Shown: one piece after another, positions 17,241 to 24,791 of the stretch | Layout of the letters: each line of letters starts with the position of its first letter | How positions within the stretch are numbered: position 1 is the stretch's first letter | DNA from: Neobacillus notoginsengisoli | GTDB lineage: Bacteria; Bacillota; Bacilli; Bacillales; Cytobacillaceae | DNA: 64,000 bases | Reading direction: 5' to 3' | NCBI RefSeq assembly: GCF_003515685.1 | Contig: NZ_QWEG01000003.1 | Location: 124,001 to 188,000 of the forward strand | Position numbers and translations under genes: made by a program | The notes under the pieces: generated by a model | Databases searched by the model: none | What the model was told of the DNA's origin: nothing | The model's input: only the letters and a program-made list of their open reading frames with translations

Positions 17241-17461
17241 TTCATCGGCCTCCACTCATAAATTCCTTCACCCTTAGTAGTTTCGCCAAAAAATGTTATT
17301 TTCCTTCATTTTTTTGCAAAAAATCTCCAGAAACGATTTTCTTCTCTCAAACTAAAGTCGTAGAAAAAATCAAGCTTCTTTCCGAGGAAACGCTTTCTCC
17401 AAACCGATACGATAGAGCCATAGAAACCAACAATAAGCGATTCATGAAAGGGGAAATAAAA

Positions 17462-18190
17462 ATGAACAAGGTGATTATGATTACCGGGGCATCACGAGGA
17501 TTGGGAAAGGCACTTACGCTTGCTTTCGCTCGGCTGGGGGCAAAGCTGTCCATTTGTGCACGAAACGAAACTGCACTCGAAGAAGTGAAAAATGAGGCCA
17601 TAAAAGCGGGTGCTGCCGATGTTCTAGCTGTCCAGGCGGATGTTTCCGTCTCGCGCGACGTAGAAAGGTTTGTTGCTCTAACAGAAGAACGGTTCAATCA
17701 TATTGATGTCCTCATTAATAATGCTTCCATTCTTGGTCCTAGTCCGATGCCGCTGCTTCTCGATTTTCCGGAGCAGGACTTTGAAGAGGTCATAAGAACC
17801 AATACATTGAGCCTCTTTCTTGTGACCCGCCGCGTTCTCCCTGTGATGCTGCAAAGGAACAGCGGATCCATTATCAATGTCACTTCGGAGGCTGGAAACA
17901 CCGGCTATGCCGGCTGGGGAGCATATGGGATTTCAAAGTTTGCCGTGGAAGGTATGACCGAAACATGGGCAGATGAACTGAGTGAAACGGGCGTAAGGGT
18001 GAACATGGTCGATCCTGGCGAAATGGATACGGAAATGCACCGGCTGGCCGTGCCGGACTGTGATTATGAACTTGCCGATCCAAATGATGTCGTTCCCGTG
18101 TTTCTTTTCCTTGCCTCCGATGAAGCAGCTAACGTCAATGGTGAACGACTTTCAGCACAAGAATTTAATGAAGGGGAACGGAAAGCATGA
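17462..18190 (+). CDS. SDR-family oxidoreductase
   Basis: 242 residues, classical short-chain dehydrogenase. TGASRGLG (nucleotide binding), NNAS, a Ser in INVTSEAG and YGISK (catalytic Tyr and Lys) are present, as is VNMVDPGEMDTEM after the active site. NADP(H) use is plausible from CARN after beta-strand 2. The substrate is unknown. ATG 17462 follows AAAGGGGAAA. Its stop overlaps the next start (ATGA), so it is translationally coupled to the QueA-like gene. Confidence 0.88.
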   Translation: MNKVIMITGASRGLGKALTLAFARLGAKLSICARNETALEEVKNEAIKAGAADVLAVQADVSVSRDVERFVALTEERFNHIDVLINNASILGPSPMPLLLDFPEQDFEEVIRTNTLSLFLVTRRVLPVMLQRNSGSIINVTSEAGNTGYAGWGAYGISKFAVEGMTETWADELSETGVRVNMVDPGEMDTEMHRLAVPDCDYELADPNDVVPVFLFLASDEAANVNGERLSAQEFNEGERKA

Positions 18191-19206
18191 TTGCCGGAAG
18201 CATTGCATTCCATCTGCCACTATCACTCAACGCTTCGGCACCGCCGGAACGAAGAGGTGTGCGCCGGGACCATGTCAGAATGATGGTCTTATCAAAAGAA
18301 ACCGGCCATGCCTGCCATGACCAGTTTTATCATCTGGATCGCTATTTAGCTAGTGGCGATGTCCTTGTCCTGAACAATTCGCGGACAATACCAGCCATCC
18401 TTAAAGGGAGGGCTGCATCGACAAGCCTAGAACTGGAAATCAGACTCGCCCGAAAAATCGATGACAGGCGCTGGCATGCGCTTCTCGTCAGCACGGAAGG
18501 AGTAAAAGAAGGGGAGACAATCGTATTTTCGGCTCAACTTCAAGGGGTTGTTGAAAAAACCACTCCTGATTCTCCTCTTTCTATGATTCGCTTTTCAAAA
18601 TCAGGCACAAGCTTATTCAATGAAATTTATTCGATCGGTGAGCCGGTCAGGTATGAATATATAGAAGACCCTTGGGACCTTGATTATTATCAAACGGTGT
18701 TCGCTTCCCATCCCGGATCTGTTGAAATGCCGTCAGCCGGTAGGGCGTTCACATGGGAAATGCTCTTTAAATTGCGGAAAAAAGGCGTGAAAATTACATT
18801 TATTCAACTCCATACTGGATTAAGCTATTTTCTGAATGACCGCTGGGATCATCATCCTTCAAAAAATACAGAACAATATATTGTCCCCACCGAATCGTGG
18901 AACGAGATTATTTCAGCAAAACTGTCCGGCAAAAGAGTCATTGCAGCGGGAACGACAGTTGTGCGAGCACTGGAAACGGCAATAGAAACGAACGAGTTGA
19001 GTGGCTGGACAAATTTATACATCCATCCCGGTTATCAACTAAAGGTGGCAGACGGAATCTTAACCGGCCTTCACGAACCAGAAGCAAGCCATCTTGCCAT
19101 GCTGTCCGCTTTCATTTCTCAAGAAAAACTATGTCAAGCTTATCAGGAGGCTGTGGAAGAAAAGTATCTTTGGCACGAGTTTGGCGATATGAATCTGATT
19201 TTATGA
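18187..19206 (+). CDS. QueA-like SAM:tRNA ribosyltransferase-isomerase paralogue
   Basis: 339 residues, full QueA length. Recognisable blocks are GDVLVLNNSRTIPAILKGR, FIQLHTGLSYF, AAGTTVVRALETA, IHPGYQLKVADGILTGLHEP and the C-terminal FGDMNLIL. Canonical QueA makes epoxyqueuosine by transferring the ribosyl part of S-adenosylmethionine to 7-aminomethyl-7-deazaguanine in tRNA. Here the N-terminal RDASRL signature reads RDHVRM, and the usual GTFRPV plus EHxMHxE segment is replaced by SYFLNDRWDHHPSKNTEQ. No tgt or queG is adjacent. It is better read as a divergent paralogue whose substrate may differ. It overlaps the SDR gene by four bases. Confidence 0.8.
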   Translation: MIAGSIAFHLPLSLNASAPPERRGVRRDHVRMMVLSKETGHACHDQFYHLDRYLASGDVLVLNNSRTIPAILKGRAASTSLELEIRLARKIDDRRWHALLVSTEGVKEGETIVFSAQLQGVVEKTTPDSPLSMIRFSKSGTSLFNEIYSIGEPVRYEYIEDPWDLDYYQTVFASHPGSVEMPSAGRAFTWEMLFKLRKKGVKITFIQLHTGLSYFLNDRWDHHPSKNTEQYIVPTESWNEIISAKLSGKRVIAAGTTVVRALETAIETNELSGWTNLYIHPGYQLKVADGILTGLHEPEASHLAMLSAFISQEKLCQAYQEAVEEKYLWHEFGDMNLIL

Positions 19207-19215
19207 GGTGAAACG

Positions 19216-19578
19216 ATGTTCAAATTTCATCACTACGCCATAGAGGCTGCAAACATAAAGGAAGTACTGGACTTTTATCAAAACGTCATGGGGTTTCGGG
19301 TGGAAAATAAGGTTCATTTTGACGGGAAAAAGGTTTTGTTTTTAAAGCTCGGGGATTTCCGTCTTGAACTGGTGGAGGATGAAGCTGCGGAGGGAGCCGG
19401 CAATATGCATTTATGCTTTGAGATTGATCGGCTCCATCAGGCAATGCAAAGGATGGAGGCGGCGGGGCTTTCAACGATGGAAGGGCCGTATGAGCTTGAA
19501 AACGGCTGGCGGACCGTCTTTTATACCGGACCGGCCGGGGAAACGCTTGAGCTGCTGGAGGGAAAGGTGTTGAAATGA
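19216..19578 (+). CDS. VOC-family (glyoxalase-like) protein
   Basis: 120 residues, a single vicinal-oxygen-chelate module: FKFHHYAIEAANIKEVLDFY at the start, LELVEDEAA in the middle and FYTGPAGETLELLEG at the end. His5/His6, Glu56 and Glu116 are the likely metal-site candidates. VOC proteins include glyoxalase I, dioxygenases and resistance proteins. The start ATG 19216 lies nine bases after the QueA-like stop, behind GAGGTG, so it completes a three-gene operon. Its role probably concerns the same substrate pathway, which is unknown. Confidence 0.82.
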   Translation: MFKFHHYAIEAANIKEVLDFYQNVMGFRVENKVHFDGKKVLFLKLGDFRLELVEDEAAEGAGNMHLCFEIDRLHQAMQRMEAAGLSTMEGPYELENGWRTVFYTGPAGETLELLEGKVLK

Positions 19579-19585
19579 GTATGGG

Positions 19586-19615
19586 AAGCCGATTCCAATG
19601 GGACTCGGCTTTTTC
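19586..19615 (+). terminator. Terminator of the SDR/QueA-like/VOC operon
   Basis: Stem AGCCGA / TCGGCT with a 12-base loop and a following TTTTT run. Confidence 0.75.
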
Positions 19616-19680
19616 TGTGCTTTACAAAGAAGCGCTTCTTTTGCTAAAGTTGGAGAATGCAGATTTTTATGAAAATAATA

Positions 19681-19753
19681 TTTTGGAGGGCAGCCCCATG
19701 TGAGCAAATCCTCGTTTTTTATAAATAAAAAATAAATAAAGCGAGGGATCACT
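19681..19753 (+). promoter_or_regulatory. Candidate leader-peptide attenuator before the MFS gene
   Basis: A strong GGAGG (19685-19689) precedes a GTG (19700) opening an 11-codon frame, MSKSSFFINKK, stop at 19733-19735; an ATG-TGA start-stop overlaps it. ATCCTCG inside this frame can pair, with one bulge, with CGAGGGAT at 19742-19749, which holds the ribosome site of the exporter gene. That arrangement resembles translational attenuators of inducible resistance genes. This is inference from layout only. Confidence 0.4.
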
Positions 19754-20983
19754 ATGTCGTTACGGGATGGGCGCGCGAAGTCTTTCCGGTTTCTTTGGGG
19801 CGGCCAGATTGTGGCGAATCTTGGCGATGTTGTTTATATCGTCAGTGTCATTAAGCTTGTTTATTCGTTAACTGGTTCGGTCACGTATATGACTTTCGTG
19901 CCGTTTACGATAACCTTTTCTGGGTTAATTAGCGGCATGGCTGCACCGATCATCATTAATAAGTATAATCTGAAACACATCCTTTATTATTCACAAATGG
20001 GCAAGACCTTCCTGCTGCTCGCGCTGACGATTAGCTCCATCACCAGCTCTACATGGCTATTGCCCGCTGTATTCGTGTTAATTGCGCTGATTTCATTCCT
20101 GGATGGATTTGCATCGCCGGCAAGAAATGCAATGATTCCATTTCTTGTTGAGGATGAGAAATTGGTTAAAACAAACAGCCTTGTATCGATTTCAGACCAA
20201 ATTACCTTGCTCGTCTCTTGGCCAATCGGAAGCATCCTTCTCGTTGCCTGGGGTGTAACCCCTATTCTGTGGATGACTTTTGCGCTTTATACAGCCTCCA
20301 CCTTGTGCATGGGGCTCATTCAAACGGTTCCTGGCAACAGAAATGAGGCATACCAGCAGCCTATTGAAGCCATCAAGGAAGGCTGGAAGGTGATTTGGAA
20401 ATCGCCCCAGCTACGGACCATTTCGACCATGAATGTTCTCGAATCGCTCGGGAATGGAGTATGGGTCGCGGCGATCCTGCTTGTGTATGTCAATGAAGTG
20501 TTGCATAAAGGGGAGCAGTGGTGGGGATTTATTAACGGCGCTTTTTTTGCCGGGATGTTCCTTGGCGGACTAGTCATTTACCGCTTTTCTGATAAGCTTG
20601 AAGCCAATCTTGGACGTTCAATCTCCTGGGCGGCTGGCATCATCATGGGCCTCACTTTTTGGTTTGGCACAACAAGCAGCCCATTAACAGCTTTGGTCAT
20701 CTGCCTGTTATTCGGATTTCCACAAATGGCCAGGGACGTTGCCGAAACAACGGTCTTTCAGAGGAGTGCCGAAACAAGCCTGCTTGCAAAAGTGTATTCT
20801 GCAAGAGGGACGATGATTTATGCCGCGTTCGGACTGTCATCCATCTTGATGGGAATGGTTGCCGAGCATTTTGGAGTCAGGGCTTCCTATCTGCTTGCGA
20901 CTGTTTTGTTTCTGGCGTCCTTCATCGTTTCCATCCTGAATAAAGCCCACCTGGAAGGGGGCCGGCGAAAAACCGCCGAATAG
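19754..20983 (+). CDS. MFS transporter (macrolide-efflux-like)
   Basis: 409 residues with about twelve hydrophobic segments. FLWGGQIVANLGDVVYIVS at the start and LDGFASPARNAMIPFLVEDEKLVKTNSL in the middle resemble the MefA-like branch of the major facilitator superfamily, which exports macrolides and other drugs by proton antiport. The substrate cannot be deduced. ATG 19754 follows GCGAGGG. Upstream sequence may form a translational attenuator (19681-19753). The small DUF2164 gene follows 16 bp later and is probably co-transcribed. Confidence 0.82.
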   Translation: MSLRDGRAKSFRFLWGGQIVANLGDVVYIVSVIKLVYSLTGSVTYMTFVPFTITFSGLISGMAAPIIINKYNLKHILYYSQMGKTFLLLALTISSITSSTWLLPAVFVLIALISFLDGFASPARNAMIPFLVEDEKLVKTNSLVSISDQITLLVSWPIGSILLVAWGVTPILWMTFALYTASTLCMGLIQTVPGNRNEAYQQPIEAIKEGWKVIWKSPQLRTISTMNVLESLGNGVWVAAILLVYVNEVLHKGEQWWGFINGAFFAGMFLGGLVIYRFSDKLEANLGRSISWAAGIIMGLTFWFGTTSSPLTALVICLLFGFPQMARDVAETTVFQRSAETSLLAKVYSARGTMIYAAFGLSSILMGMVAEHFGVRASYLLATVLFLASFIVSILNKAHLEGGRRKTAE

Positions 20984-20999
20984 AAAGAGAGGTACTAAA

Positions 21000-21242
21000 A
21001 TGTTCATTCAGTTTTCAAAACAGCAAAAAGAACAGCTCATTGGCGAGATACAGGAGTTTTTTCTGAAAGAAAGAAGCGAAGAGCTGGGCAATCTCGAGTC
21101 CGAAGCCATTCTCGAGTTTTTCAAAAGCAAGCTCGGACCATATTATTTTAATGAGGGCATCAAGCACTCAAGGAAAGTTGCAGAGGAAAAAATGGCGCAG
21201 CTGGAAGAAGAACTATATTCGCTTGAAAGGCCAATCAGATAG
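21000..21242 (+). CDS. DUF2164 family protein
   Basis: 80 residues: FSKQQKEQLIGEIQEFFLKE, then ELGNLESEAILEFFKSKLGP and YYFNEGIKHSRKVAEEK. This helical pattern is the DUF2164 signature; the function is unknown. AGAGAGG lies upstream of ATG 21000. It closes the MFS unit, with a hairpin at 21419 well downstream. A 72-codon frame between them (from TTG 21257) has one hydrophobic stretch but only a weak site, so I do not call it. Confidence 0.75.
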   Translation: MFIQFSKQQKEQLIGEIQEFFLKERSEELGNLESEAILEFFKSKLGPYYFNEGIKHSRKVAEEKMAQLEEELYSLERPIR

Positions 21243-21418
21243 GGGAACGAGCCGATTTGCTTTGCCGCCGCTATTCACCCGAATGGCTCATCGCCGGCAC
21301 ATGGCTCGTAACGATTGTTTCAGGCTCGCTTCTGGCGCCGTTGTTTTATGGCAAACGATTGAGTAATTTCTCTTTTTGGCAAAAAAAGATACAAGTTTCC
21401 GTTGTACATTCAGTTCGG

Positions 21419-21446
21419 CCCCTCTCGAGCAGAGAGGGGTTTATTG
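21419..21446 (+). terminator. Rho-independent terminator
   Basis: CCCCTCT / AGAGGGG stem (extended by CTC/GAG) with a short loop and a TTTATT tail, 35 bp before the next ribosome site. Confidence 0.7.
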
Positions 21447-21496
21447 CATTCAATAAATCGTTTAGTTTATAGACCAATTTAGAAAGGAAGAGGAAG

Positions 21497-22417
21497 ATGA
21501 GCAACGGCTGGACAAAAAATGATATCCCCGACTTGACTGGAAAAAGAGTGGTCATAACTGGCGGGAACAGCGGAATTGGGTTCGAGGCGGCGCATGTCCT
21601 TGCAGAAAGAGGCGCTGAGGTCATCCTTGCCTCGAGGAATAAAGGCAGGGCAGAAGCGGCCGTTTCTAAACTTTCTTCAGTCTTACCCAATACACGAATC
21701 TCTGTTATGGAGCTTAATTTAAGTGATTTGGCATCAGTCCGCGCGTTTGCAACGGAACTTTGTGGCGCCTATCCATCTTTGGATATCCTAATCAACAACG
21801 CGGGAATCATGATGCCGCCTTATGGCCGGACAAAGGATGGTTTTGAAGCGCAGTTTGGGACGAATCATCTCGGCCATTTTGCTTTGACGGGACTTTTGTT
21901 GAACCTGTTGAAAAAAACTGCTGATTCGAGGGCTGTGACAATCAGCAGCCTTGCCGCGCATAACGCCACAATCTATTTTGACAACCTTGATGGCTCCAAG
22001 TGGTACAAGCCTTATAAATTTTACGGGCAGAGCAAGCTTGCGAATATGCTGTTTGGCAAGGAGCTTGATTACAAGTTCAAAGAGTACGGGTTGGCTGTGA
22101 GAAGCATCGTCTGCCATCCGGGCATCACCCATACGAACCTCGCTTCAAGGAACTCCGGTAAAGATATGAACCGACTTTTCCAATTCATATCAGGGGCATT
22201 TACGCAGCCAACCGAAATGGGGGCGCTGCCTACACTGTATGCCGCAACAGAGCCAGGCCTGTCAGGCGGGGAATACATCGGCCCGGATGGGAAAAAGAAG
22301 CGGAGGGGCAATCCGATGATCGATCCGGTCATCGACAGAATTTTTGATAAAGAGGCAGCCTCAAGGCTATGGTCTGTTTCAGAGGATTTGACGGGTATTA
22401 CCTTCGATTTCAGCTGA
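21497..22417 (+). CDS. SDR-family oxidoreductase (retinol-dehydrogenase-like)
   Basis: 306 residues, longer than classical SDRs. TGGNSGIG (cofactor), NNAGIM, a Ser in ISSLAAH and YGQSK (Tyr/Lys) are intact, with SRNKGRAEA after beta-strand 2 favouring NADPH. GTNHLGHFALTGLL is typical of the WW-oxidoreductase/retinol dehydrogenase-like branch. The substrate is unknown. The ribosome site is GGAAGAGGAAG before ATG 21497. It is a single-gene unit. Confidence 0.87.
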   Translation: MSNGWTKNDIPDLTGKRVVITGGNSGIGFEAAHVLAERGAEVILASRNKGRAEAAVSKLSSVLPNTRISVMELNLSDLASVRAFATELCGAYPSLDILINNAGIMMPPYGRTKDGFEAQFGTNHLGHFALTGLLLNLLKKTADSRAVTISSLAAHNATIYFDNLDGSKWYKPYKFYGQSKLANMLFGKELDYKFKEYGLAVRSIVCHPGITHTNLASRNSGKDMNRLFQFISGAFTQPTEMGALPTLYAATEPGLSGGEYIGPDGKKKRRGNPMIDPVIDRIFDKEAASRLWSVSEDLTGITFDFS

Positions 22418-22544
22418 ACTTTTGAAAAAAGACTCCCTCAAGATCTTGTATTGACAGCATTTTTCGCGTTAGTGTCCGGCATTTGACATGAACTAGCAAA
22501 ATTGAAATACTTAAAACATGGTATAACTTTATACAAAGGCTGGT

Positions 22545-23021
22545 GTGGCAATAATGAAAGTGAAAGAGTTTATGATAACGGATGTAATTAGCGCATCACC
22601 TGACATGACGCTCGCGGAGGTCATGGCCCTGTTTGTAGATAAGAAGGTTGGCGGAGTGCCAATTTGTGGGGAAGATGGCGAGCTGCTTGGCATGGTGACT
22701 GATGGTGATATTTTAAGGGCGATTCAGCCGATCGACCGGCAAATTTTCGACTTTCTTCTTTATATGGAATATGCCGAAGAGAAAGATGTGAAAAGCAGGC
22801 TCGACGACTCAGCAGACAGGACCATCATTTCAATCGCAAAGAAGAAAAATCTTGTGACTGTGTCACCAGAGGACAAAATGGATAAGGCGGTTAAGCTGCT
22901 CTCACAGCACCATTTCAAAAAACTGCCCGTCATCGATAAAAACAACCGTGTAGTCGGCGTTATCAGCCGAGGGGACGTTATTCGAAAAATCCAGGCTACG
23001 ATCCTTAAAGATTTGTCATAA
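22545..23021 (+). CDS. Tandem CBS-domain protein
   Basis: 158 residues with two CBS motifs. The first covers residues ~4-60 (KEFMITDVISASPDMTLAEVM, GGVPICGEDGELLGMVTDGD) and the second ~95-155 (VTVSPEDKMDKAVKLL, KKLPVIDKNNRVVGVISRGD). CBS pairs bind adenine nucleotides and sense energy state. There is no attached catalytic domain. GTG 22545 lies five bases after AAAGG; ATG 22554 is an alternative. Confidence 0.88.
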   Translation: MAIMKVKEFMITDVISASPDMTLAEVMALFVDKKVGGVPICGEDGELLGMVTDGDILRAIQPIDRQIFDFLLYMEYAEEKDVKSRLDDSADRTIISIAKKKNLVTVSPEDKMDKAVKLLSQHHFKKLPVIDKNNRVVGVISRGDVIRKIQATILKDLS

Positions 23022-23056
23022 TTCAATCAATCGCTTCTACTAATTAGTAAAGGAAA

Positions 23057-24154
23057 ATGCTTTATATGTCTTGGACTGTCGTAGCAGCCATTTCGGCTGC
23101 CCTTTTGATTTATTCACTCATTTGTTTTTACATTGGCTATAACGGCTGGGCCTGGCTAAGGTTAAACCGGCCGCTCGCAAAGTACAAGTATCTATACGTC
23201 GCACTAATCATATTTCTGTCCCTGTCACTGTTTGCGGGAAGATTCATTCCAATTCCCTTTCTTAGCCTGATTGGTGGCTATTGGATGGTGATTGTCGGCT
23301 ACAGCCTGATTCTTTTGCCCGTTATTAACCTCGTTGTCTTTTTGTTCAAAAGAAAAGGCATTTATTGGATTGGCGTAGGCGTAATTGCGTTTTATGTGAT
23401 TATTTTTACCTTCGGAACGTATAATGCTTGGAGTCCTGTTGTCCGTTCTTACGACGTGCAAATCGATAAACCAGCTGAAAGAGGCCAGTTGAAAATCTTA
23501 ATGGCGTCCGATTTTCATTTGGGTTCCATTGTCGGGAAAAAGCACCTTGACCGGTTTATCGCAATTGCAAATAAAGAGAAACCTGACATCATCTTGATTC
23601 CCGGCGATTTAATTGACGATTACATAAAGCCATTTTTAAAGGAGAATATGGGGGAGAGCCTAAATAAACTTCATGCTCCGATGGGCGTATTCGCTGTCTT
23701 AGGAAACCATGATTATTATGGGGGAGACAAAGAACAAATTGTGCAGGAAATGGAGAAAGCGGGAATTACAGTCCTTCAGGACGAAGTGATTCTCGTTGAT
23801 GGCGAACTGACGCTTGTTGGGAGGAAAGACCCTACAGACCGAAGCAGGGCGGCTCTTCCATCGTTTATGGCCGCTGCGGACCTCTCCAAACCTGTCATCA
23901 TGTTGGACCACCAGCCAATCGCCTTTGATGAAGCGGGGGAGAACGGGGTGGATTTGCTCGTGTCCGGCCACACTCACCGCGGACAGGTTGCTCCGGCCCA
24001 GTACATTACGAAAAGAATTTATGAGAATGACTGGGGATATTTGCAAAAAGGGAGTCTCCACTCTGTTGTTTCATCCGGATTCGGTACATGGGGGCCGGCA
24101 CTAAGGATTGGCACAAGAGCTGAAGCCTTGATCATAAATGTGAAGTTTAAATAG
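23057..24154 (+). CDS. Membrane-anchored metallophosphoesterase
   Basis: 365 residues. Four hydrophobic segments cover ~1-130; the rest is a calcineurin-like phosphoesterase with SDFHLG, GDLIDD, GNHDYYGG and SGHTHRGQ supplying the two-metal ligands. The domain order matches YkuE/YaeI-type enzymes, some of which hydrolyse lipid head groups such as UDP-diacylglucosamine or phosphatidylglycerol-like substrates. The start ATG 23057 or 23066 cannot be decided from the ribosome site. It ends at a terminator. Confidence 0.87.
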   Translation: MLYMSWTVVAAISAALLIYSLICFYIGYNGWAWLRLNRPLAKYKYLYVALIIFLSLSLFAGRFIPIPFLSLIGGYWMVIVGYSLILLPVINLVVFLFKRKGIYWIGVGVIAFYVIIFTFGTYNAWSPVVRSYDVQIDKPAERGQLKILMASDFHLGSIVGKKHLDRFIAIANKEKPDIILIPGDLIDDYIKPFLKENMGESLNKLHAPMGVFAVLGNHDYYGGDKEQIVQEMEKAGITVLQDEVILVDGELTLVGRKDPTDRSRAALPSFMAAADLSKPVIMLDHQPIAFDEAGENGVDLLVSGHTHRGQVAPAQYITKRIYENDWGYLQKGSLHSVVSSGFGTWGPALRIGTRAEALIINVKFK

Positions 24155-24159
24155 GAGTA

Positions 24160-24194
24160 GAGGCTGTCTAATGGCAGCCTCTGCCTGTTTTTTT
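24160..24194 (+). terminator. Terminator of the metallophosphoesterase gene
   Basis: AGAGGCTG / CAGCCTCT stem with an 8-base loop, then CTG and TTTTTTT. Confidence 0.78.
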
Positions 24195-24200
24195 GCAGAG

Positions 24201-24224
24201 AAAACGCCATCTGAATGGCGTTTT
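24201..24224 (-). terminator. Terminator for the SplA-like unit
   Basis: Perfect 10-bp stem AAAACGCCAT / ATGGCGTTTT with a CTGA loop, just beyond the minus-strand stop at 24232. Its own arms give the T-rich tail on either strand. Confidence 0.75.
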
Positions 24225-24231
24225 AGAAAAA

Positions 24232-24390
24232 CTATCGGTTATTGTTTTTCCGGCCTTGCTGCTGGCCATTGTTCTGGTTTTCACCTGTCACAGTGTCGAC
24301 TACATTTTCAATCGCTTGACCAATTCTATCCATAACCCCACCATTATTCTCGCGGTTATTGTTTCCTTGTCGGTTTTTTTGGTTGTCCAT
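24232..24390 (-). CDS. Small Asn/Gln-rich protein of unknown function
   Basis: 52 residues: MDNQKNRQGNNNRENNGG, then an amphipathic helix VMDRIGQAIENVVDTVTG, then ENQNNGQQQGRKNNNR. The low-complexity Asn/Gln/Lys/Arg ends around one helix look like small Bacillus spore or coat-associated proteins, but I do not recognise it. GGAGGTGATTGT precedes ATG 24390, one of the strongest sites in the window, so the short form is chosen over the 75-codon frame. It follows the SplA-like gene by 72 bp on the same strand. Confidence 0.6.
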   Translation of the reverse strand: MDNQKNRQGNNNRENNGGVMDRIGQAIENVVDTVTGENQNNGQQQGRKNNNR

Positions 24391-24462
24391 ACAATCACCT
24401 CCCGTTTTAGGATGTGTGTAAAGCTGACAATTATTCACGCTTTTCATCCAAGGGTCCATCTC

Positions 24463-24699
24463 TTAACTGTAATGGTCGTTAAATGCTTGCTCTGCGGCTT
24501 TTTCGGATGCAAAGAGTGCATCGTTATCCTCAATGACATGGAACGTTTCATTCAAGAACAAAGCGAGAGCATTCGGATCCTTAGGATGTTGGACGATTTC
24601 AGCAGGGCGGATATTGGCAACCGTAGGGGTATGTGGGTTGTTATAAATAACATATACCTCATCACCGGCTTTGACGTCTTTTGGATCAATCATCTCCAT
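24463..24699 (-). CDS. SplA-like transcriptional regulator
   Basis: 78 residues: DVKAGDEVYVIYNNPHTPTV, then PAEIVQHPKDPNALALFL and ETFHVIEDNDALF. This resembles SplA, the TRAP-like negative regulator of the Bacillus subtilis spore photoproduct lyase operon. No splB lies beside it here; the gene downstream encodes an unrelated Asn/Gln-rich peptide. ATG 24699 is seven bases after GGAGGG. The SplA assignment rests on remembered sequence similarity and could be checked by profile search. Confidence 0.62.
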   Translation of the reverse strand: MEMIDPKDVKAGDEVYVIYNNPHTPTVANIRPAEIVQHPKDPNALALFLNETFHVIEDNDALFASEKAAEQAFNDHYS

Positions 24700-24791
24700 T
24701 TGTATTCCCTCCACAAAATTGATTGGCTTGGTTTATTTTTAGCAAATAAGCCAGCCGCTATGCTCCTGAACATCATAACGGACAAACAGCG

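Noticed and set aside
21257-21472. 72-codon frame after the DUF2164 gene with one hydrophobic stretch
   Set aside because: It has a weak site and runs through the terminator at 21419-21446, so coding is unlikely.
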